Of a DNA stretch of 64,000 nucleotides, positions 9,607 to 17,148 are shown piece by piece. The DNA is from an uncultured Paludibacter sp. GTDB taxonomy: Bacteria > Bacteroidota > Bacteroidia > Bacteroidales > Paludibacteraceae. The translations under genes and the position numbers were made by a program. The notes beneath the pieces are model-generated. The model did not search any database. It was not told the DNA's origin and saw only the letters and a program-made list of their open reading frames with translations. Within the stretch, counting starts at the first letter, position 1. The number at the start of each line of letters is the position of its first letter. Where the stretch lies: positions 79,894 to 143,893 of the forward strand of contig CALCBD010000009.1 of NCBI GenBank assembly GCA_937897985.1, read 5' to 3'.

Positions 9607-9635
9607 CAAAAATATATATTTCTGCCGAACTTCAA
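9607..9635 (-). promoter_or_regulatory. Promoter of the endonuclease I gene
   Basis: On the minus strand TATTTTTG (9607-9614) is an exact -7 match, with TTG at 9633-9635, an 18-bp spacer. It lies about 30-35 bp ahead of the start codon. Confidence 0.5.
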
Positions 9636-9758
9636 TCGATAAACCTGTATAGTTTAAAATTAAATAGCATGGTGAATTTAATTTTAAACTATAATTGTTC
9701 ACTACAGAACTGATTCTTTTTCAAACTTTGTAAAAAAATAACAACCGGGAATAATTGT

Positions 9759-9845
9759 TTAAAATCCATATTCGGCATTCAGCAAATGAATTTTATCTTT
9801 TCGGAACTGATAAAAAATTTTATGCAAAACAGAAGTCGATTTACT
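9759..9845 (-). pseudogene. Remnant of a Nudix (AraR-like) gene 3' end
   Basis: Bases 9761-9812 match 10811-10862, the 3' end of the downstream Nudix gene, with one mismatch in 52 bp. Read on the minus strand in the same frame, the remnant ends in the same residues as AraR (the shared tail is YQFRKDKIHLLNAEYGF) and the same stop. Upstream of the match about ten residues remain, with weak similarity (KSxS), before an in-frame stop at 9846-9848. It is therefore a decayed second copy of the gene end, 1050 bp from the intact copy, with the ORF6N pseudogene between the two. Confidence 0.7.
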
Positions 9846-10184
9846 TTATTCCGGTGTTCACTTCGGGCTTAACCGGTTCTTTTCTCATATATATCCGGGT
9901 TACGGTCCTTTTTTATTTTCCGCATTTTCAATGTAATTAAATACTTAAACACATTTCATAAAGTCATAAGTTACCGTGAAAAATTAAAGTTGAAGATTGA
10001 ATAAGTAAAACAGTAACATCAAATAGAAAAATGTTGTATTCTGAAATATGCGTTTTATAAATAAAATCTATCTTTGCAATACATTGGAGATATTTTACTT
10101 CAATGAGTTACAAAACCGGATATAACAAATTTATTTCCGTAATTTTAATCTGATTGCCTAATAAAAACACATAACAACAGCACT

Positions 10185-10694
10185 ATGGAACTTCAAATCA
10201 TTCAAAGTAAAATATACGAAATACGGGGTCATCGGGTTATGCTCGATTTTGATTTAGCCTGACTTTATGAAGTTGAAACAAGAGTACTTAATCAGTCCGT
10301 GAAACGAAATATTAAAAGGTTTCCCTCAGATTTTATGTTTCAACTTACAAACAGGGAGTTCGATAACTTGATGTCACAAATTGTGATTTCAAGTTGGGGT
10401 GGCACACGAAAACTGCCTTATGCTTTTACCGAACATGGCGTAACAATGCTGGCAGGTATACTTCGAAGTGAAAAAGCAATCGAGATAAACATTCAAATAG
10501 TTCGGGCATTTATTGCTTTAAGGCAATATGCTATTGGTTACGCAGAACTCAACCGGAAACTGGAAGCTTTTATGCTTGAAACCAATATGCAGTTCAGCGA
10601 TATTTATAACGCATTAACTGAAATGGCAAGCCAAAACGAACAAAATAAAAAACCATTAAATCCGGTTGGATATCTTGCCTACGACAAAAAATAA
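10185..10694 (+). pseudogene. ORF6N-domain gene with an in-frame TGA
   Basis: From the ATG at 10185 the frame reads a typical ORF6N N-terminus (IYEIRGHRVMLDFDLA), then a TGA at 10260-10262, and resumes in the same frame with LYEVETRVLNQSVKRN, PSDFMFQL, the AFTEHGVTMLA motif and a helical tail. Only one codon interrupts a full-length ORF6N domain (about 169 codons). ORF6N proteins occur on phages and mobile elements and are thought to bind DNA. A GTG at 10299 could restart translation but would drop the N-terminal part of the domain. I call it a recent pseudogene; a sequencing error or stop-codon readthrough would be the alternatives. Confidence 0.75.
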
Positions 10695-10808
10695 TTTTTA
10701 CCTGATGAAGCTGAATAAAGAAAAACTGATATTTACGCCGGGCTACAAATAATGAAACAAATATCACAATGATGAAGGATAGTTGGTAGCTTAATTAGTT
10801 GAATATAA

Positions 10809-11525
10809 TTAAAATCCATATTCGGCATTCAGTAAATGAATTTTATCTTTTCGGAACTGATAATAAAAAGCTCCCTTTTTTGAACCGGACTTATCCACTT
10901 CATCGAGTTTTTCGAGAAAACCGAAGCCAAGCATACGTTTTCTGAAATTTCTTTTGTCAAGCTGCTGATTATAAATAGCTTCATACAAAACCTGCAGGTG
11001 TGTCAACGTAAATTTATCGGGCAATAAATTAAAACCGATAGGTTGAAATGCCGCCTTCCTGCGCAGAATATTCAATGCATCACTTACCATTTGCGGATGG
11101 TCAAAAATCAATTCATTCGAACGGGAAATATTTACCCAATATGCATTTCGTTTTTGTAATAAAGAATCATCGTGCGAACTGATATCAATCAACGCATAAT
11201 AAGCACAGGAAATAACCCTTTCGCCGGGGTCACGTTCAATTTCGCCATAAACCCCCACCTGTTCCATAAAGATATCCTCGAGACCGGTCAGGCTTCGCAA
11301 CACCCTTGCTGCAGCCTCATTTACCGATTCGGTGCTTTTTACAAATCCACCCACCAGCGACATTCCGCCAATGGTAGGTTCCATTTCCCGATTGTGCACC
11401 AAAAGCCTGATTTCATCCTCCTGAAATCCTAAGATAATACAATCGACAGCTACATAAAATCTGTCCTGCTCGCTATAAAAAGCTGAATAACCCGACATTA
11501 CATATACTTTGTTCAACCCGCTCAC
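10809..11525 (-). CDS. araR: AraR, Nudix-family arabinose-responsive transcription factor
   Basis: The N-terminal half (to about residue 145) is a Nudix fold and the C-terminal half a winged-helix domain (TLTHLQVLYEAI, RNFRKRMLGFGFLEKL, then GAFYYQFRKD). The Nudix box starts GGFVKSTES but the REUxEE core reads RVLRSLT, so the catalytic glutamates are gone and the domain should bind ligand rather than hydrolyse. In Bacteroides the Nudix-type AraR is a known L-arabinose-responsive regulator. Here it follows galM by 45 bp and faces the araDAB genes across the regulatory region, which fits that role. The exact start is uncertain; an ATG at 11510 (five codons inside the longest frame) is also possible. 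Confidence 0.87.
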   Translation of the reverse strand: MSGLNKVYVMSGYSAFYSEQDRFYVAVDCIILGFQEDEIRLLVHNREMEPTIGGMSLVGGFVKSTESVNEAAARVLRSLTGLEDIFMEQVGVYGEIERDPGERVISCAYYALIDISSHDDSLLQKRNAYWVNISRSNELIFDHPQMVSDALNILRRKAAFQPIGFNLLPDKFTLTHLQVLYEAIYNQQLDKRNFRKRMLGFGFLEKLDEVDKSGSKKGAFYYQFRKDKIHLLNAEYGF

Positions 11526-11570
11526 CGAACAAACTTTCAGTAAAAGCGGTATTTTAAATTGAAATTTTAA

Positions 11571-12707
11571 TTATTTCTCAACACCAAATTTATAGATACA
11601 GGTACTTCTGTATACCTTTCCCGGTTCTAAAACAACTGTTGGCCATTGAGGTTTGTTCGGACTATCCGGATAATGCTGTGTCTCAAGACAAATTCCTGCA
11701 TGCTGTTGATAAACATTTCCTTTCTTTCCTTTCACTGTGCCATTCAGGAAATTACCGGTATATACCTGAATGCCGGGTTCGTCGGTAAACACTTCGAGAC
11801 TGATTCCACTTAGTGGCGAAATAACTTTTGCAGCCAATTTATTAACATCACCACCGGTACTTAACACCCAGTTGTGATCATATCCGTTACCGTTTTTCAA
11901 TTGTATAAAATCAAATTTCTTAATGTCCTGTCCGATGGCTTTTGCTGTTGTGAAATCCATAGGAGTATTCTTAACCGAATCAATTGCACCTGTGGTCATA
12001 AAAGTACTGTCAACCGGTGTATAAGTGTCGGCATTGACATACAAAAGGTCGTTCAGTACATCATTTTTCGGGTTACCGGATAAATTAAAATACGAATGAT
12101 TACACATATTAATCACTGTTTTCCGGTCGGTAGTTGCTTCAAACCTGATATCGATGGCATTGTCATCCGTGAGTTTGAAAGTAACTTTCGCTTTCACATT
12201 ACCGGGGAAATTCATATCTCCGTCCGGTGAAAAACGGGTCATTTCGATGGTACTTTCATCCTTTTGTCTTACATCTTTGTAAACCTGATATTGCCATCCC
12301 TGCGGACCTCCATGAAGGCAGTGACCAAAATTATTTTGAGGTAACTGTATGGTTTTTCCGTCAATTGTAATTCTTCCCTGATTAATTCTGTTTGCATACC
12401 GTCCTATCGACGCACCAAAATCGCTCGGAACATTGATATAATCAGCCAGACTGTCGAAACCGAGTACCACATCCTGCATTTGACCCTGTTTATCCGGCAC
12501 CAGTATCGAAACGATACGGCCTCCGAAATTGGTGATACACACCTCCATTCCCGACTTGTTTTTCAACACGTACAATCCAACTGAATCTCCGTTAATTACT
12601 TTACTGAAATCCGATTTTAAAAGTCCTGATTTTGTTTTTTCTTCCTGTTTTTGACAACCTGTTAACATAAGTAGTATTACCGCCTGAATAAATAATATTT
12701 TTTTCAT
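11571..12707 (-). CDS. galM: Aldose 1-epimerase (mutarotase), periplasmic lipoprotein
   Basis: Interconverts the alpha and beta anomers of aldoses, here probably L-arabinose before uptake. Starts with a lipoprotein signal (LLMLTGC), so it should be membrane-anchored outside the cytoplasm. The mutarotase fold is recognised by NYGG-like NFGGRIVSI, GRYANRI, NHSYFNLSG (catalytic His), NGYDHNWVL and the late ICLETQHYPDSPN segment carrying the catalytic Glu. Length of 378 aa is normal. It is the first gene of the leftward galM-araR transcription unit, divergent from araDAB. Confidence 0.92.
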   Translation of the reverse strand: MKKILFIQAVILLMLTGCQKQEEKTKSGLLKSDFSKVINGDSVGLYVLKNKSGMEVCITNFGGRIVSILVPDKQGQMQDVVLGFDSLADYINVPSDFGASIGRYANRINQGRITIDGKTIQLPQNNFGHCLHGGPQGWQYQVYKDVRQKDESTIEMTRFSPDGDMNFPGNVKAKVTFKLTDDNAIDIRFEATTDRKTVINMCNHSYFNLSGNPKNDVLNDLLYVNADTYTPVDSTFMTTGAIDSVKNTPMDFTTAKAIGQDIKKFDFIQLKNGNGYDHNWVLSTGGDVNKLAAKVISPLSGISLEVFTDEPGIQVYTGNFLNGTVKGKKGNVYQQHAGICLETQHYPDSPNKPQWPTVVLEPGKVYRSTCIYKFGVEK

Positions 12708-12795
12708 ACCTATTTATTTTAATATCAATTAAATAAAAGTATTTTTACTTTGCGATTTTCTATATTTACCTGAGAAAACCCTCTGTTTTCCGGTT

Positions 12796-12826
12796 CAAAA
12801 GTATTGCAATTTATTCAATCAGCAAA
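12796..12826 (-). promoter_or_regulatory. Promoter of galM-araR
   Basis: On the minus strand TTTG (12823-12826), 19 bp, then TACTTTTG (12796-12803): a full Bacteroidetes consensus promoter. Transcription would start near 12790, giving a leader of about 83 bases. Operator 1 lies 2 bp upstream of its -33 element. Confidence 0.75.
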
Positions 12827-12828
12827 AC

Positions 12829-12853
12829 ATTAAGTGTATTATTTACACTAAAA
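12829..12853. promoter_or_regulatory. Putative AraR operator 1 (25-bp inverted repeat)
   Basis: ATTAAGTGTA, 5 bp, TACACTAAAA. It is a copy of operator 2 with three changes in the right arm. It lies between the two divergent promoters, just upstream of the galM -33 element and about 25 bp upstream of the araD -33 element. Binding by AraR is inferred. Confidence 0.65.
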
Positions 12854-12878
12854 ATGTTGTAGAACATATTTTTTTTCA

Positions 12879-12908
12879 TTGCCGATAAATTAATTAATAA
12901 TACTTTTG
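12879..12908 (+). promoter_or_regulatory. Promoter of araDAB
   Basis: TTG (12879-12881), 19 bp, TACTTTTG (12901-12908). The -7 octamer is identical to that of the divergent galM promoter. Start expected near 12913-12916, at the left edge of operator 2. Confidence 0.78.
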
Positions 12909-12916
12909 TAGTTGAA

Positions 12917-12941
12917 ATTAAGTGTACACCATACACTTAAT
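12917..12941. promoter_or_regulatory. Putative AraR operator 2 (perfect 25-bp inverted repeat)
   Basis: ATTAAGTGTA, CACCA, TACACTTAAT: 10-bp perfect arms around a 5-bp spacer. It sits immediately after the predicted araD transcription start, the position of a repressor. Centre-to-centre distance to operator 1 is 88 bp. Confidence 0.75.
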
Positions 12942-12983
12942 ATAGTTAATCAATTTTCCCTCACTGTTTATCAACAAAATAAA

Positions 12984-13670
12984 ATGTTAGAAGCATTAAA
13001 AGAGAAAGTATTTCAGGCCAATATTGAATTGGTAAAACACGGTCTGGTGATTTTTACCTGGGGAAATGTAAGTGCCATCGACCGCGAAAGCGGACTGGTA
13101 GTAATCAAACCTTCCGGTGTATCGTATGACGACATGAGTGCAGGACAAATGGTAGTAACCGACTTAGATGGAAATGTAGTGGAAGGAACGCTGAAACCAT
13201 CGTCGGATACAGCAACGCATTTGGTACTTTACAAAGCATTTCCTGAAATCGGCGGAGTGGTTCACACTCACTCAACTTACGCTACAGCATGGGCGCAGGC
13301 AGGTTGCGACATTCCGAATATCGGAACCACACATGCCGACTATTTTTCCGGGGAAATACCCTGTACCCGAATGATGACACAGGCTGAAGTGGAAGGTGCC
13401 TATGAACTGGAGACCGGAAATGTCATTGTTGAACGATTCGAAGGAATCAATCCTGTTCATGTTCCGGGTGTACTGGTATGTAATCACGGACCATTTTCGT
13501 GGGGAAAAGATGCACACGACGCTGTACATAACGCTGTGGTAATGGAACAATGTGCAAAAATGGCGCATATTGCTTACCTGGTTAATCCCGGACTGGAAAT
13601 GAACAAACACCTGATAACCAAACATTTCATGCGTAAACACGGGCCAAATGCTTATTATGGTCAAAAATAA
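12984..13670 (+). CDS. araD: L-ribulose-5-phosphate 4-epimerase
   Basis: Converts L-ribulose 5-phosphate to D-xylulose 5-phosphate, the last step of arabinose entry into the pentose phosphate pathway. Class II aldolase/epimerase fold of 228 residues: FTWGNVSAID, KPSGVSYDDM, HTHSTYATAWAQAG (zinc His pair) and HADYF, with the third zinc His in VLVCNHGPF. The ATG at 12984 fits the normal N-terminus (LEALKEKVFQANIELV); the frame is open upstream to a TTG at 12912, but that lies in the promoter/operator. First gene of the araD-araA-araB unit. Confidence 0.95.
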   Translation: MLEALKEKVFQANIELVKHGLVIFTWGNVSAIDRESGLVVIKPSGVSYDDMSAGQMVVTDLDGNVVEGTLKPSSDTATHLVLYKAFPEIGGVVHTHSTYATAWAQAGCDIPNIGTTHADYFSGEIPCTRMMTQAEVEGAYELETGNVIVERFEGINPVHVPGVLVCNHGPFSWGKDAHDAVHNAVVMEQCAKMAHIAYLVNPGLEMNKHLITKHFMRKHGPNAYYGQK

Positions 13671-13722
13671 TCTTAGTATATAGTTTACAGAAAACAGTAA
13701 AAACATAAAATAAATAAAAAAC

Positions 13723-15231
13723 ATGGAATTCAAATTTGACAATTACGAAGTTTGGTTCATCACGGGAGCACAACTTCTTTATGGCGGAGATGCAGTTACC
13801 AAGGTAGATGCACACTCCAACGAAATGGTGAAAGGTTTAAACGAATCAGGTAACCTGCCTGTCAAAGTCGTTTACAAAGGTACAGCAAACTCTTCTTCGG
13901 AAATTGCTGAAATTATGCGTGCTGCCAATGGCGATACCAAATGTATAGGTATGATTACCTGGATGCATACTTTTTCGCCCGCTAAAATGTGGATTCATGG
14001 TTTGCTGGACTACAAAAAACCATTGCTTCATTTACACACTCAATACAACAAGGAAATTCCATGGTCGGAAATCGATATGGATTTCATGAATCTGAATCAA
14101 TCTGCTCATGGCGACCGTGAATTTGGTCATATCACCAGTCGTTTGCGTAAACCACGCAAAGTTGTGGTTGGTTACTGGAAAGATGCATCAACTCATTCAA
14201 AAATTGCCGGTTGGATGCGCGTTTGTGCCGGTTGGGCTGATTCACAGGATATGCTGATCATCCGTTTTGGCGATAACATGAACAATGTGGCCGTAACCGA
14301 TGGCGACAAAGTAGAAGCTGAAATACGGCTGGGATACCATGTGGACAATGCTCCTATTGCAAAATTAGTTCCTTATGTAAATGCAGTAACCGAAGCTGAA
14401 ATTGACGCATTGGTGGCTGAATACGAAAAACTTTACGATTTTGCTGCCGACAGCAAAAAAGGTGCTGCAAAACATCAGTTTGTGCGCGATGCTGCTGCTC
14501 AGGAAATCGGTCTTCGCCGCTTTCTGCAGGACAAAGGCGCAAAAGCATTTACCACCAGTTTCAACGAGCTGGAAGGCATGAAACAGTTGATGGGATTTGC
14601 TTCTCAACGCCTGATGGCCGAAGGTTACGGTTTTGGTGCTGAAGGCGACTGGAAATCGGCTGCTTTGGTTCGCACCTTGTGGGTAATGGGTCACGACCTG
14701 CCCGGTGGACAATCGTTCCTTGAAGATTACACATTGAACTTCGATGGAGAAAACTCCACAATTCTTCAGGCTCACATGTTGGAAATCAGTCCGGATATTT
14801 CAGGCACAAAACCACGCATAGAAGTTCATTACTTAGGTATCGGCGATTCTGAAACCTGTGCCCGTTTGGTATTCCAGGCGCATGAAGGTTCAGGTATTGC
14901 CACAACAATTGTGGATATGGGTAACCGTTTCCGTATGATTGTAAACGAAGTTGAAGTTGTAAAACCACAGGCTCTTCCCAAACTTCCTGTCGCCTGTGCA
15001 TTATGGAAACCAATGCCAAACTTCGAAATCGGAGCAGGGGCATGGATTCTTGCCGGTGGAACTCATCACTCTTGTTTTTCTTTCTCATTAACTACCGATA
15101 TGATGGAAGATTTTGCCGAAATTGCCGACATCGAATTACTGATTATCGACAAAAAAACAAATATCCGTCAGTTCCGTCAGGATTTAAGAAACAACGAAGT
15201 TTACTATATGCTGAATAAAGCGTTGAGATAA
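13723..15231 (+). CDS. araA: L-arabinose isomerase
   Basis: Converts L-arabinose to L-ribulose in the cytoplasm; Mn2+-dependent. The 502-residue protein starts with YEVWFITGAQLLYG, has the conserved TWMHTFSPAKMWI and HLHTQYN segments, GAEGDWKSAALVR (catalytic Glu), GGQSFLEDYT (second Glu) and late ILAGGTHHSCFS with a catalytic His. Length is as expected for AraA. It lies 52 bp after araD and 75 bp before araB, in one operon. No oddity seen. Confidence 0.97.
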   Translation: MEFKFDNYEVWFITGAQLLYGGDAVTKVDAHSNEMVKGLNESGNLPVKVVYKGTANSSSEIAEIMRAANGDTKCIGMITWMHTFSPAKMWIHGLLDYKKPLLHLHTQYNKEIPWSEIDMDFMNLNQSAHGDREFGHITSRLRKPRKVVVGYWKDASTHSKIAGWMRVCAGWADSQDMLIIRFGDNMNNVAVTDGDKVEAEIRLGYHVDNAPIAKLVPYVNAVTEAEIDALVAEYEKLYDFAADSKKGAAKHQFVRDAAAQEIGLRRFLQDKGAKAFTTSFNELEGMKQLMGFASQRLMAEGYGFGAEGDWKSAALVRTLWVMGHDLPGGQSFLEDYTLNFDGENSTILQAHMLEISPDISGTKPRIEVHYLGIGDSETCARLVFQAHEGSGIATTIVDMGNRFRMIVNEVEVVKPQALPKLPVACALWKPMPNFEIGAGAWILAGGTHHSCFSFSLTTDMMEDFAEIADIELLIIDKKTNIRQFRQDLRNNEVYYMLNKALR

Positions 15232-15306
15232 TAACCAGCAGTAAGCGGTAATCAGTAAGCAGTAAATGCTTGCTGCTTGCCGCTTTCCGCATACAAGCTA
15301 AAAGAA
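15232..15306 (+). repeat. Imperfect palindrome made of short repeats between araA and araB
   Basis: The 75-bp gap holds two near-copies of CAGTAAGCxGTAA (from about 15239) followed by a complementary GCTTGCTGCTTGCCGC segment (about 15269-15284). The outer AGCGG can pair with CCGCT and AAGCAG with CTGCTT. It could be an mRNA stem that sets relative expression of araA and araB, or a copy of a dispersed intergenic repeat. Confidence 0.45.
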
Positions 15307-16971
15307 ATGAAATACGTAATTGGATTAGACTATGGCAGCGACTCGGCACGTGCCGTTGTTGTAAATGCCGAAACCGGCGAAGAACTTGCTTCATCAGTAA
15401 AATACTATCCCCGTTGGATGGAAGGTAAATATTGTGTCCCTACTGCCAATCAGTATCGCCAGCATCCTCAGGATTACATTGATGTACTGGAATATACAGT
15501 GAAAGACGCCCTGAGTAAATGTCCGGCGGGGACTGCGGAAAATGTTGTGGGAATGGCATTTGACACTACCGGAAGCACACCTGTATTCACTGATAAAAAC
15601 GGAACTCCACTGGCAATGCTGCCCGAATTTGCCGAAAACCCGAATGCTATGTTCGTGTTATGGAAAGATCATACTGCAATAAAGGAAGCTAACGAAATTA
15701 ACGAACTTGCTGCAAAATGGGATACGGATTACACATCATACGAAGGTGGAATTTATTCGTCTGAATGGTTTTGGGCCAAAGCTCTTCATGTGTTACGCGC
15801 CGACGAAAAAGTACGCGCAGCAGCTTACTCGGCTGTAGAACATTGTGACTGGATGCCGGCATTGCTGACCGGAACCACAAAACCGGAAAACATGTACCGC
15901 AGCCGTTGTGCTTCGGGACACAAAGCCATGTGGCTCGAACAATGGGGCGGACTTCCTTCCGAAGAATTCCTGGTGACACTCGATCCTGTATTGACCGGAT
16001 TGCGTAGCAGGCTCTATACTGAAACCTGTGCCAGCGACACCAGGGTTGGTACACTCACTGAAGAATGGGCTAACCGGCTTGGTTTGTCAACCAGGGTTGC
16101 TGTTGCAGTCGGCGCTTTCGATGCTCATACCGGAGCTGTGGGTGCTGAAGTAAAACCGGGTGCGCTTGTTCGTATTATCGGAACTTCGACCTGCGACATC
16201 ATGGTATCGGGTTATGAAGAAATGGGTGACAAACTTATTCCGGGCATTTGCGGACAAGTGGATGGTTCGGTTATTCCCGGCATGATTGGTCTGGAAGCCG
16301 GACAGTCGGCTTTCGGAGATATTTACGCATGGTTTAAGCGGGTAGTCGCATGGCCTGTAGAAAATATCCTCTCCAAATCGACGCTGATTGACACGGAAAC
16401 CAAACAAAAACTAATCACTGAAACGCTTGACAATATTATTCCCGCACTCTCGGAAGAAGCTGCCAAAGTACCTGTTAGCGAATCAACAGTTTTAGCCACC
16501 GATTGGATGAATGGACGTCGTACACCCGATGCAAATCAAATGGTGAAAGGAACCATCACCGGATTAAATCTGGGCAGTTCAGCTCCACTGATTTTCAGAG
16601 CTTTGGTCGAAGCAACTGCTTATGGTTCGAAAGCTATCGTTGATCGGTTTATCGAAAACGGTGTGGAAATCAGAGAAATTATTGGTATAGGTGGCATTTC
16701 CCTGAAATCTCCCTTTGTAATGCAAACTTTGTCGGACGTACTGAATATGCCGATTAAAGTTGCCAAAGCCGAGCAGGCCTGCGCTTTTGGCACAGCCATG
16801 TTTGCTGCTGTGGCTGCCGGCGTTTATAACAGAGTGGAAGAAGCACAAAAAGCAATGGGAATGGGCTTTGCCAAAGAATATTACCCGAATGCTGAAAACA
16901 ATAAAATTTATACCGGATTATACAACAACTATCTGAAACTGGGGCAATTTACCGAAAAAGAATTGTTTTAG
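15307..16971 (+). CDS. araB: Ribulokinase
   Basis: FGGY-family kinase that phosphorylates L-ribulose to L-ribulose 5-phosphate with ATP. N-terminal GLDYGSDSARAVVV phosphate loop, AFDTTGSTPVF, then WKDHTA (family W-x-D-x-R region), GAFDAHTGAVGA (conserved Asp), GTSTCD and the C-terminal IGIGGISLKSPFVMQT adenine-binding region. The ATG at 15307 is placed at the normal family start; a TTG ten codons earlier is rejected. At 554 aa it has ribulokinase length. It completes the araDAB set; the transporter gene follows after 177 bp. Confidence 0.95.
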   Translation: MKYVIGLDYGSDSARAVVVNAETGEELASSVKYYPRWMEGKYCVPTANQYRQHPQDYIDVLEYTVKDALSKCPAGTAENVVGMAFDTTGSTPVFTDKNGTPLAMLPEFAENPNAMFVLWKDHTAIKEANEINELAAKWDTDYTSYEGGIYSSEWFWAKALHVLRADEKVRAAAYSAVEHCDWMPALLTGTTKPENMYRSRCASGHKAMWLEQWGGLPSEEFLVTLDPVLTGLRSRLYTETCASDTRVGTLTEEWANRLGLSTRVAVAVGAFDAHTGAVGAEVKPGALVRIIGTSTCDIMVSGYEEMGDKLIPGICGQVDGSVIPGMIGLEAGQSAFGDIYAWFKRVVAWPVENILSKSTLIDTETKQKLITETLDNIIPALSEEAAKVPVSESTVLATDWMNGRRTPDANQMVKGTITGLNLGSSAPLIFRALVEATAYGSKAIVDRFIENGVEIREIIGIGGISLKSPFVMQTLSDVLNMPIKVAKAEQACAFGTAMFAAVAAGVYNRVEEAQKAMGMGFAKEYYPNAENNKIYTGLYNNYLKLGQFTEKELF

Positions 16972-17148
16972 TGAATTTATTCTGTTAAGATTAAACACAC
17001 GGAAGAATCAGATTATTAATCTCAGAAATCAACAATCAAATAAAATTATCTGATAAGTAACTGAAATAATCTGTTAAATCTGCATATACCGGGTGCCTTC
17101 TTACCGGATTTGTTATGTAAATCATAAATAGTTAAATTGAAAAATATT

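Larger units (their letters stand above)
9578..10184. other. Gene-poor 607-bp stretch with a Nudix gene remnant
   Basis: Apart from the endA promoter, this AT-rich stretch has only the Nudix remnant at 9759-9845 and a TATCTTTG promoter-like element at 10069-10076 ahead of the ORF6N pseudogene. No other gene is seen. Confidence 0.6.

Noticed and set aside
9755..9940. 61-residue plus-strand open frame
   Set aside because: Its first part is the reverse side of the Nudix remnant; it is explained by that and has no family.
9759..10862. Insertion sequence flanked by terminal direct repeats
   Set aside because: The 52-bp repeats are coding ends of a Nudix gene, and no transposase or terminal inverted repeats lie between them.
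12912..12983. N-terminal extension of AraD from a TTG
   Set aside because: The extra codons lie at the predicted transcription start and in operator 2; the ATG at 12984 matches the normal family start.
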